From a virus, in IMG/VR virus record IMGVR_UViG_3300020190_003158, positions 1 to 28,131 of that record: a stretch of DNA of 28,131 nucleotides. The stretch is one strand, 5' to 3'. Below, in pieces: positions 1-6,537 of this stretch (positions are counted from its first letter, which is position 1; the number at the start of each line of letters is the position of its first letter). The position numbers were made by a program, and so were the translations under genes. Below the pieces are notes generated by a model that saw nothing but the letters and a program-made list of their open reading frames with translations, was not told where the DNA came from and did no database searches.

Positions 1-1369
1 CTTGTGTTACGTGTGAGTCTAGTTGTAAATGTTTTAAAATATTATTTGTGATTAACATTTTTTTATTTTTTATATGTGAAAAGTACGTAATTGATCTTTC
101 ATGTGCATGTCCACAAGTTTTTGTTTCTTTAATTCTATCCGCCATTGGTTCAAACCATTTCATGTACTCATTAAAAATGTCTGTTCTAAATGTTGTATTT
201 GATGTTGAGGACCAAACTGCATTTGGATTTTTTTGTAAAACTTTAGAATAATAACTAATTAAATCTATTTTGTTTACTTCTTTTATAATTGGTAAAATGT
301 GTTGGTTCCATTCAGGATTTTGAACAAACTGAAAATGAGATATTGGGAAGGGTACATAACCTATCATTTCTACATTTTCATTATAAAGTTTGGTGTGAAA
401 CTGATCAATATTTTTATTTAAAAGGGTATCGTATTCAAATAAATTTACATATTTTGTTTTTATTAAATTATTTTTCCATAAACAATACCATCCCGTGTAT
501 GAAGTAAATAATGGGTATTCTTCCAAATTACCATCATAATTCCTTGCAATTATTACGTTGTTATAATTTTCTAATTTATCAATATCACGATTACCTAAAA
601 ATACGTACCTATAATTGTATAGATTAGAAAATTTCTTTTTATTTTCAAATTCGATAATTAAATCTTGATCGTGAACAAAAATGAAAGTTTCTGACTCGTC
701 TTTTTTATTTATATCTATTGGTAAGCTATCCTTATACCTTTCCGCAAATTTAACTCTATTATCTTCCCATTGTTGATTCGTTTGTCCAATAGAAAGATGT
801 GTTACTCTAACATCAAACATAACCCCGATCTTTACATTGTCTAAAAAGTTAGGTAAACAAAAACCTAAATCATAAAAATGAAATCCTTCAATTGACTCAT
901 CGAAATTGTGTTTAATATTCTTTTTATTCACAACAATAAACAACCCATCAATTAAAACAACATCCTCTAATTTATTACCAATATCTTTTGAATATGTACT
1001 AGTCCATTTTTTACCTTCATGTTTATGATTAACAACACCATACATAGTATTAAAAACTTCCCACCACTTAGCATTTGTGTCTAAGTATTTTGTCCCTGCT
1101 AACCCTAAAATACCATATTCTGGTGCCTTTTGAAAATGTTTTAGTATCTTGTCACCCCAATTCTTAGTATCCATTTCTAAATCATCATGACATAAAACAA
1201 CGATGTCATGTTTAGATTCATTTAATATTTCATTATAAACTTGAGATAAGGATTTTTCCCCATTATTGACTTTTTCAATAATTTCAACTTCTTTGTACAT
1301 TGAAGTTTTTTGTAAATAATCAATATATTCTTGATTATGTTGTCTTGTTGAAACCCCTATTGTAATCAT
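1..1369 (-). CDS. Family 2-like glycosyltransferase (3' end beyond window)
   Basis: The minus-strand frame stays open from the ATG at 1369 to the window edge, giving at least 456 residues without a stop. The N-terminus MITIGVSTRQ, a spacer and then HDDLEM at residues 61-66 (preceded by the hydrophobic strand IVVLC) look like the nucleotide-sugar fold and acidic DxD-type motif of GT-A enzymes. The best guess is the StrF-like Glyco_tranf_2_5 group, whose members have this short beta strand-H-x-D pattern and a later GFHFYDLGFCL-like segment (here near residue 150). It overlaps the dUTPase stop codon by 4 bp (ATGA), so it is translated as the last visible gene of a four-gene operon. The acceptor is unknown: DNA bases, virion proteins and host surface glycans are all possible. 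The C-terminal half has no motif I recognise. Confidence 0.7.
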   Translation of the reverse strand, partial: MITIGVSTRQHNQEYIDYLQKTSMYKEVEIIEKVNNGEKSLSQVYNEILNESKHDIVVLCHDDLEMDTKNWGDKILKHFQKAPEYGILGLAGTKYLDTNAKWWEVFNTMYGVVNHKHEGKKWTSTYSKDIGNKLEDVVLIDGLFIVVNKKNIKHNFDESIEGFHFYDLGFCLPNFLDNVKIGVMFDVRVTHLSIGQTNQQWEDNRVKFAERYKDSLPIDINKKDESETFIFVHDQDLIIEFENKKKFSNLYNYRYVFLGNRDIDKLENYNNVIIARNYDGNLEEYPLFTSYTGWYCLWKNNLIKTKYVNLFEYDTLLNKNIDQFHTKLYNENVEMIGYVPFPISHFQFVQNPEWNQHILPIIKEVNKIDLISYYSKVLQKNPNAVWSSTSNTTFRTDIFNEYMKWFEPMADRIKETKTCGHAHERSITYFSHIKNKKMLITNNILKHLQLDSHVTQ

Positions 1370-1977
1370 AACCCTGTACTACCAAATCCTTTATCGTTTC
1401 TATCTTTTTCACCAATCTCTTCAACTTTAACCAAATTAACCCACATACCACACATTACCGGACATAAAACTGCTTGTGCAATTTTTTGCCCTTTTTCTAT
1501 TTTAATTCTTTCATTGGTTGTGTTAAACATGATTACTTTAACTTCTCCTTGATACCCATTATCTACAGTTCCTGGTGAGTTTAAAACCATAAGCCCTTGT
1601 TTAAGTGCTAAACCACTTTTACTTCTAACTTGAATTTCATAACCTTCAGGAATATCAAATCTTAAACCCGTAGGTATTAGTTTTCTATCGTTTGCTTGAA
1701 TCCAAATATCTTCAGTTGATCTTAAGTCAAATCCTGAATCAGATTCATAAGCATACTCAGGATTTTTATTGTCACTTTCATTAACATACTGTAAAGGAAT
1801 TTTTTCAAACCCCATATGGTTGTTCATTTCAAGAAAATGTTTTTCCATATCTTCCATATTAATACCCATAGATTCTAACATTGACTCGGGATTAGTCATA
1901 TCGATATTGTTTACATTTTCCTGCAAACTTTTTAACATGTCCATTTGTTCTTTTACTTCTTTTAATCTTTCAATCAT
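1366..1977 (-). CDS. dut: dUTPase (trimeric dUTP pyrophosphatase) with N-terminal extension
   Basis: It hydrolyses dUTP to dUMP and pyrophosphate, keeping uracil out of DNA and feeding dTMP synthesis. All five motifs of the trimeric family are present in order: SDSGFDLRS (about 79-87), RSKSGLAL (118-125), GTVDNGYQGEV (136-146) with the catalytic Asp in motif 3, GQKIAQAV (163-170), and the Phe-containing C-terminal motif RNDKGFGSTG (193-202). The protein has 203 residues against roughly 140-155 for typical members. The excess is an N-terminal segment of about 55-60 residues, Met- and Glu-rich and probably helical. The start codon overlaps the exonuclease stop (TAATG), and the end overlaps the next glycosyltransferase (ATGA), so it sits inside a translationally coupled operon. 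The function is clear; the role of the extension is unknown. Confidence 0.95.
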   Translation of the reverse strand: MIERLKEVKEQMDMLKSLQENVNNIDMTNPESMLESMGINMEDMEKHFLEMNNHMGFEKIPLQYVNESDNKNPEYAYESDSGFDLRSTEDIWIQANDRKLIPTGLRFDIPEGYEIQVRSKSGLALKQGLMVLNSPGTVDNGYQGEVKVIMFNTTNERIKIEKGQKIAQAVLCPVMCGMWVNLVKVEEIGEKDRNDKGFGSTGL

Positions 1978-2678
1978 TACTTAAGTTCTTTTAATTTTTT
2001 TATGAATTGTATTAAAACATCAACATCCTTTTCACAATATTCTGAAATTTGTGGTAAATTTTGTTCCACCCAATATGCTTGATGTACTTTACCACCTGTT
2101 ACATCACCGTCTTTAGGTGTTGGTATACCCATTGTGGAACAAACTAAGTCAAGAGATCCGATAGACGTGTATGCCCCGTATTGCCATATTTCTTTTGTAT
2201 CGATGGCTTTCACCTCCCAAGGCTTAGTATCGTAAGATGGTAATAACTTAGACGGTAAAATTCCGTTTATTATCGTTCTTTTTGCCAACATTGGTATATC
2301 AAAATTCTTTAGGTTGTGTCCACAAAGATAAAAATCTAATTTTTGACATCTATCTAAAAGATTTCTTACTTGTAGTAATAACTCTTTTTCGTCGTCACCT
2401 GAAAATGTTTGTTTTTTTACTTCTCCATTTTCCATAACAAATGCCATAGAAACACAAACTATTTTTGCAAATTCAGGAACAAGGGCTGATCGTTTTTTAA
2501 ATACATCATCTTTAGATAAATTAATATCTTCAGGAAATCTTTTTAAAAACCAATCAAAATATTTTTCAAACTGTTCTGCAATTTCAGGACTAAATCTTTC
2601 ACATGATTCTAAATCAGGACACCCACCAACGGTTTCAATGTCTAAGAATAATATTTTTGTAATAGGTATGTTTATCAT
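1977..2678 (-). CDS. DEDD-family 3'-5' exonuclease (PolB-type exonuclease-like)
   Basis: It is a predicted single-strand 3'-5' DNA exonuclease of the RNase H-like DEDDy group. Visible motifs are Exo I with D13 and E15 (FLDIET), Exo II with GHNLKNFDIP (N122, D127), and Exo III with Y214-x3-D218 (YCEKD). The arrangement and the 233-residue length fit the stand-alone predicted PolB-like exonuclease family (PF10108) better than DnaQ itself. It lies between a glycosyltransferase (4-bp overlap) and dUTPase (1-bp TAATG overlap). The window also encodes a family B polymerase with its own intact proofreading site, so this enzyme is probably a separate repair, recombination or DNA-processing nuclease rather than the replicative proofreader. 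Confidence 0.85.
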   Translation of the reverse strand: MINIPITKILFLDIETVGGCPDLESCERFSPEIAEQFEKYFDWFLKRFPEDINLSKDDVFKKRSALVPEFAKIVCVSMAFVMENGEVKKQTFSGDDEKELLLQVRNLLDRCQKLDFYLCGHNLKNFDIPMLAKRTIINGILPSKLLPSYDTKPWEVKAIDTKEIWQYGAYTSIGSLDLVCSTMGIPTPKDGDVTGGKVHQAYWVEQNLPQISEYCEKDVDVLIQFIKKLKELK

Positions 2679-3886
2679 TTTACTAATGTTTTATAAAGTT
2701 CTGCTCTTTCTTTAGTTACGATATTTAAATCGTATTTGTCTTTAACTGTCTCGTATAATCTTTCACCTAAGTCTTGTGCCCAATTGGGGTTATCTATTAA
2801 TTTTTTTATATACTTAGCCCAATCACCGCTTCTAACTTCCTCAACTAAAAGTGCATTACCATCTGTGAATTCACCATTTTTAAGTGAGTGTTTTAAATCT
2901 ATAGTGTAAGGACCAACATTAGAAGCAATTATTGCCTTTTTATAAAACCCCGCCTCGATTACTTTTAATTGAGATTTTACTCTATTAAAAATGTGGTTTT
3001 TAATGGGTGCTAAAGAAACGTCAAACCATCTATAATTTGATGCATAACTTGTAACAGGTTTAGTCCAAATACGATTATATGTTGGAAAGTTAGGGTTAAC
3101 TAAATCACCTTCTTCAAATTTTATTAATTCGTCTTTTTGTTCGTTTGTGACTAATCTGTACTTATCTGTAAATATTTCTTCGTACCTTGCCCAAACAGTT
3201 TCTTCAGGTTTAATTGGTCTTTGTTTTTGTTCACCTGTCTGTTTATTAACTTCAGTCACAGTACCCCTTGTGTCAAATCCACACAGATAGACAGAAAATT
3301 TATCTTTTAAATTATTTAACTTATTAAAAGTACCATCTAAAAGTTTTAAATCATGTAAGTGAGAAGAACCACCTAACCAACCAAATCTTAACCTATCTGA
3401 AGGTTGTGTTTCAGCTTTAAATTGGGGTTCATTTGGGTTAATAGCGTTAGGTAAAACAAAAACATTTTTATTAAGTTTTTCAATTTCTTTAGCAAATAAA
3501 GAAGTTGTTGTTGTTACATAACCAGCAACTTTCAGGTTAGCCATTATTTTTTGATTTATTTTATTTTGTAAAATCAATTGATGAATAGGGTGTTCCTTTG
3601 TTGGTAACCAATAATCATCTAAATCCATAATAGTTAAAATCCCCATATTATTTAACATTTTAATAATCTGAACCGCCATATCGTAATCTTGACCAATACT
3701 TCTATGAAAATGTACTATTTGATATTGTTTCCAATAATTTAAATCATTAATTTTTGGTTCGTAATCTATGTCAACATGGAAATCGTTAGGGTAAAGGTTT
3801 TGTAACATTACATGTGGATCGACACTTCTGAATTTACCAACACCTGTCTTATCTGATGGTAATACTAATACTTTGATTTTACTCAT
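2675..3886 (-). CDS. GT-B glycosyltransferase (GT4-like)
   Basis: This 403-residue protein is read from the ATG at 3886 (MSKIKVLVLPSD). The frame is open further upstream to 3964, but that extension would translate straight through a transcription terminator and has no homologous look, so I reject it. Rossmann-like strands occur at the N-terminus. GWLGGSSHLHD (about residues 169-179) marks the start of the second domain, and NRVKSQLKVIEAGFYKKAI (about 301-319) matches the nucleotide-sugar-binding Lys/Glu region of GT4 enzymes, followed by ASNVGPY. It is the first gene of the operon leading into exonuclease, dUTPase and a second glycosyltransferase. No TATTTAT box precedes it, unlike the structural genes, which suggests early or middle expression. 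The substrate cannot be read from sequence. Confidence 0.75.
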   Translation of the reverse strand: MSKIKVLVLPSDKTGVGKFRSVDPHVMLQNLYPNDFHVDIDYEPKINDLNYWKQYQIVHFHRSIGQDYDMAVQIIKMLNNMGILTIMDLDDYWLPTKEHPIHQLILQNKINQKIMANLKVAGYVTTTTSLFAKEIEKLNKNVFVLPNAINPNEPQFKAETQPSDRLRFGWLGGSSHLHDLKLLDGTFNKLNNLKDKFSVYLCGFDTRGTVTEVNKQTGEQKQRPIKPEETVWARYEEIFTDKYRLVTNEQKDELIKFEEGDLVNPNFPTYNRIWTKPVTSYASNYRWFDVSLAPIKNHIFNRVKSQLKVIEAGFYKKAIIASNVGPYTIDLKHSLKNGEFTDGNALLVEEVRSGDWAKYIKKLIDNPNWAQDLGERLYETVKDKYDLNIVTKERAELYKTLVK

Positions 3887-3921
3887 ATATAAACTTTTAA
3901 TAAAATATAATATTAATAAAA

Positions 3922-3950
3922 CAAAAAATCCACCTTTTGGGGGTGGATTT
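3922..3950 (-). terminator. Rho-independent terminator, minus strand
   Basis: A 9-bp stem AAATCCACC/GGTGGATTT (3926-3934 with 3942-3950) encloses a 7-nt loop. On the minus strand it is followed by six T (3923-3928, partly shared with the stem). It lies 20 bp after the stop of the 211-residue gene and before the glycosyltransferase start, so it separates two minus-strand transcription units. Confidence 0.8.
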
Positions 3951-3969
3951 AATCGATGATGCACGATTT

Positions 3970-4605
3970 TTATTTTTCTAACTTTTTAATTTTTGTTACT
4001 TTACCTATGAATAAATGTTGTCCTACTTTAAACTGTATAACTTCATTTGAGTTTGAAGTGGACTCAACTAACATTCCAGCTTCTTTTAGTTCTTCTCTTA
4101 CAACATCCCTAACCGTATCTCTAACAATATCCCTCAACATTGTTTTAATTTCACTAACACTAACATTTGATGATCCGTTCATTTGTTGTGGAATATTTAT
4201 TTGTTCTGAAACCACTGTAGGATTATCACTTATTTTACTTGAATTTAAATTCATTAATCTTTGTGCTCCCTGTATTACCTCTTCTGAAATATTTGCCGAC
4301 CCGTTAATACCGCTAGGCTGAACAATTGGTTGTTCTATCATTAATCTTTTTATTTCATCAGGTAATTTAGAATTAATAATTCTATTCTCATCTAATGGTT
4401 TTGTTGGATCGTGAAATGATTTTTGTTGTGTTTGTTCTGAAATTAATTCTTGAGGTAAATTATACTTGGCGTTAACTGATTCAAATTCTTCAACCATCGG
4501 GGCGTTAATTTTTCTTGTATCCACACTTTTTATTTGTTCAGATCTTTCCATTATTTTTTTTGAAACTGCAAGTCTTTGCATTAGTTCTTCTGCTGATGAT
4601 CCCAT
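3970..4605 (-). CDS. Unknown protein with amphipathic helical segment, probably virion-related
   Basis: I do not recognise this 211-residue protein. The first 150 residues are polar, Asn/Gln/Ser-rich and look poorly ordered. Around residues 154-176 is an amphipathic helix with repeating charged pairs (IKTMLRDIVRDTVRDVVREE), a likely coiled coil or oligomerisation helix. A compact C-terminal beta-rich tail, roughly 190-211 (FKVGQHLFIGKVTKIKKLEK), follows. It starts 1 nt after the stop of the WYL-like gene and is the last gene before a terminator. The company of other small unknown proteins under a possible late promoter suggests a structural or assembly role, which is inference. Confidence 0.6.
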   Translation of the reverse strand: MGSSAEELMQRLAVSKKIMERSEQIKSVDTRKINAPMVEEFESVNAKYNLPQELISEQTQQKSFHDPTKPLDENRIINSKLPDEIKRLMIEQPIVQPSGINGSANISEEVIQGAQRLMNLNSSKISDNPTVVSEQINIPQQMNGSSNVSVSEIKTMLRDIVRDTVRDVVREELKEAGMLVESTSNSNEVIQFKVGQHLFIGKVTKIKKLEK

Positions 4606-4606
4606 A

Positions 4607-5008
4607 TTACGTTATATTTTCTTCATTATCGAATTTTGCGTTTATAAAAACCCTATCCATTGATCTATCACCGTTAGGGTTATAGTTAGGTCTTACTTCA
4701 CTAAAATTATCAAAGGTTGGTTTGTAAGTAAATATTTTATCCACTCTAAAGAACCTCCAACCCGGTAAATAATTACCTTCGTTTTTTTCTGACCATGAAG
4801 CGCCTTCTGTTTCCCAGGCCCTCAAAACTTGATTACCCTTTTTACTGACACCAAAACAAACGGGTTCAATTGTTCTATATCCTTTACCTCCATTATCATC
4901 ACCGTCATAATAAATAATAACGACTTTCTTATTCTTAATGGAGTCCTGAATATCAGAGATAGCGGCAGCTTCTGAAATGATATTTTTTAAATTATTTAAA
5001 AGTTTCAT
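4607..5008 (-). CDS. Stand-alone WYL-like domain protein
   Basis: This is a 133-residue protein. Residues from about 26 to 98 resemble the SH3-like beta barrel of WYL domains: VVIIYYDGDD, GYRTIEPVCFGVSKKGN, LRAWETEG and WRFFRVDKI follow the family pattern of beta strand, R-x-I-x-P, 'lrAw' and 'fRvdrI'. WYL domains usually sense ligands or nucleic acid and are fused to a DNA-binding helix-turn-helix, but no such helix is present here. The N-terminus MKLLNNLKNIISEAAAIS is a short amphipathic segment with an I-x-E triplet (residues 11-13), similar in style to T4 capsid-targeting peptides. It overlaps its upstream neighbour by 4 bp. The family assignment is moderate; a role as regulator or packaged protein is unproven. 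Confidence 0.6.
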   Translation of the reverse strand: MKLLNNLKNIISEAAAISDIQDSIKNKKVVIIYYDGDDNGGKGYRTIEPVCFGVSKKGNQVLRAWETEGASWSEKNEGNYLPGWRFFRVDKIFTYKPTFDNFSEVRPNYNPNGDRSMDRVFINAKFDNEENIT

Positions 5009-5295
5009 TTAACAGTATAGTACGGGTTATTTGATGAATATTTATTTACTTTTAAATCTTCTTTTCTTTCAAAAATATCAGTAGATGTTCCGGCTTTTTG
5101 ATTGTACAAATCAAAATCACCTGTACCCCTACCAATTTTATCACCATCCGCTAACGCATCAGGATGAACAGAAGAATATTTATTCTCTTCTTTAAAGTCG
5201 TTTCTTGCAAACATTTTTTTTCTTTGTTCTTCAGCTATTTGAGATAATTTATTATCTGGTTGACTAAAATCTAATTTATCTGATTGTACTGACAT
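5005..5295 (-). CDS. Small unknown protein with repeated NKYSS motif
   Basis: This 96-residue hydrophilic protein has no recognised domain. It contains two copies of a short motif: ENKYSSVHPDAL at about residue 38 and VNKYSSNNPYY at about 84. It starts in a TAATG overlap with the upstream gene and ends in an ATGA overlap with the WYL-like gene, so its translation is coupled to both. The low hydrophobicity suggests a flexible, possibly virion-associated linker protein, but nothing in the sequence fixes a function. Confidence 0.55.
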   Translation of the reverse strand: MSVQSDKLDFSQPDNKLSQIAEEQRKKMFARNDFKEENKYSSVHPDALADGDKIGRGTGDFDLYNQKAGTSTDIFERKEDLKVNKYSSNNPYYTVK

Positions 5296-5747
5296 TATAT
5301 TATTTTTTTAATTAATTTATTTATTCTTTTAACTTCTTCACTAACTGACAGTTTATCTGCGGTTGAGGAGTGTGACGCATTCATGTTAAAATTATTTTTT
5401 TCGTGTGAATCATTGTATTGATTTTGCATACCAGCATCACTTTTTATTTTTTTACCCCCATCTAAATTATTTCTCCAAACCTTTAAAACCTCATCACACC
5501 AATTTTTCATTCTATCACCACCATTTAAAATAAATGGGGCGTCTTCTTTATTACCATTATAACTATCAAACCAACTTTTTATCCTTTTTATTTGTTGGTA
5601 TGTTGCAGATTTTGTCTGTCTTAATTCCTGATTTCTATTAAACCCTTCAGTATTTGAGTCCCCTTGTACCGAATTAAAACAATCATTTAAATGTTTTAAT
5701 AACGTATCAGGCAAAACTGCAGTATTATTATATAAATCACTGTTCAT
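5295..5747 (-). CDS. Small unknown protein
   Basis: This protein has 150 residues. The N-terminal two thirds look folded and helical, with aromatic positions (IKRIKSWFDSY, then FILNGGDRMKNWCDEVLKVW). A polar Asn/Ser-rich linker of about 30 residues follows, then a basic amphipathic C-terminal helix (EEVKRINKLIKKII). It overlaps the upstream gene by 11 bp (5737-5747) and the next gene by 1 bp. I cannot name a family. Context places it in the same coupled minus-strand unit as four other small proteins downstream of a possible late promoter at 6501-6508. Confidence 0.6.
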   Translation of the reverse strand: MNSDLYNNTAVLPDTLLKHLNDCFNSVQGDSNTEGFNRNQELRQTKSATYQQIKRIKSWFDSYNGNKEDAPFILNGGDRMKNWCDEVLKVWRNNLDGGKKIKSDAGMQNQYNDSHEKNNFNMNASHSSTADKLSVSEEVKRINKLIKKII

Positions 5748-6486
5748 CTTTTATCAATTTAATTAAATGGTTTAAAGAAACTCCTTGTTTTTTTGCCATA
5801 TTTCTTAATGAAGTAACATTTTTTTTAAGTGTATCAGTAATTTCAATATTTTTTTCATCATCATTTTTACTTGACAAAACAATATCTTCTATGATATCCT
5901 CATTTTCATCAATGCCCTTTTCTTTTAAAATTAACCTATCTACAAAATTTTTTTTATTTTTGATTTTTTTAGGTGCTCTTTTATGTAAGTTTGGTTTTTT
6001 ACCTTGTTGTATTGCTCTCTCTATTGCGTCTTCCTTACTTAAACCTAATTTTTTTTGGTAATGTTTAACTGTATCATTATAGTCCATAAACATGGTTGCC
6101 TCAAAACCAAAAGCGTCTTCCATATCAACTTCTTTAATTTCTGATTCACCATAATAACCGTACCATCCCCTTAAAAGTGGGTCTCTTGGGTTTCTTGACA
6201 TACCAACTATCTTATCAGTAAATGTGATACCTTGCATAGTTGAAGCCGGATTTAATATTGGAATACTTGACGATGTCCAAGTACCGTCATCATCAATTAA
6301 TTCTGTTACTTCCTCTTCTTTACTATCTTTTTTGTCTTTTTTTGTTTTAGACTTAAATATCTCATGAGTTTTACATGGCATATATTTTCTTTTACCATCC
6401 TCATTGTGGTAATGAAATCCTGAACAACCTAATGTTTTAGAAACTCTTTCTGCTCTTTCTTTAGTAGAGTATTTATATGTTTTCAT
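5737..6486 (-). CDS. Unknown protein with N-terminal Cys/His motif
   Basis: The protein has 249 residues. At the N-terminus, LGCSGFHYHNEDGKRKYMPC followed by KTH places C21, H25, H27, C38 and H41 close together in a pattern that could bind a metal ion such as zinc. Next come a Lys/Asp/Glu-rich stretch (about 44-66), a middle region with RDPLLRGWYGYYGE, another strongly basic segment (about 165-180), and a helical C-terminus. It is the first gene of the minus-strand unit, with a TATTTAT box 14 nt upstream, so probably late-expressed. Nucleic-acid binding is plausible from the charge and Cys/His motif, but it is not demonstrated. Confidence 0.6.
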   Translation of the reverse strand: MKTYKYSTKERAERVSKTLGCSGFHYHNEDGKRKYMPCKTHEIFKSKTKKDKKDSKEEEVTELIDDDGTWTSSSIPILNPASTMQGITFTDKIVGMSRNPRDPLLRGWYGYYGESEIKEVDMEDAFGFEATMFMDYNDTVKHYQKKLGLSKEDAIERAIQQGKKPNLHKRAPKKIKNKKNFVDRLILKEKGIDENEDIIEDIVLSSKNDDEKNIEITDTLKKNVTSLRNMAKKQGVSLNHLIKLIKDEQ

Positions 6487-6500
6487 AGAGTCTTTTACCT

Positions 6501-6508
6501 ATAAATAC
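6501..6508 (-). promoter_or_regulatory. Candidate late promoter box (GTATTTAT), minus strand
   Basis: On the minus strand this reads GTATTTAT, 14 nt before the ATG at 6486. It forms a perfect inverted repeat with the plus-strand box at 6519-6526, so two promoters would fire back to back from this gap. Confidence 0.55.
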
Positions 6509-6518
6509 TCGCAACAAA

Positions 6519-6526
6519 GTATTTAT
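6519..6526 (+). promoter_or_regulatory. Candidate late promoter box (GTATTTAT), plus strand
   Basis: GTATTTAT ends 11 nt before the ATG at 6538. It is the plus-strand half of the divergent pair in this 51-bp gap. The start codon is preceded by an A-rich run with a single G and no clear Shine-Dalgarno. Confidence 0.55.
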
Positions 6527-6537
6527 CTTAAAAAAGA

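Noticed and set aside
48-507. Two short plus-strand open frames at the left edge
   Set aside because: They are antisense to a continuous minus-strand glycosyltransferase frame with recognisable motifs, and their translations look like non-coding, hydrophobic noise.
3887-3964. 26-residue N-terminal extension of the GT-B glycosyltransferase frame
   Set aside because: It runs through the terminator stem at 3926-3950 and has a sequence unlike a glycosyltransferase. The ATG at 3886 gives a clean start.
4190-5045. TATTTAT sequences on the plus strand near 4195 and 5038
   Set aside because: They lie inside minus-strand genes and in the opposite direction to transcription, so I treat them as chance matches of an A/T-only heptamer.
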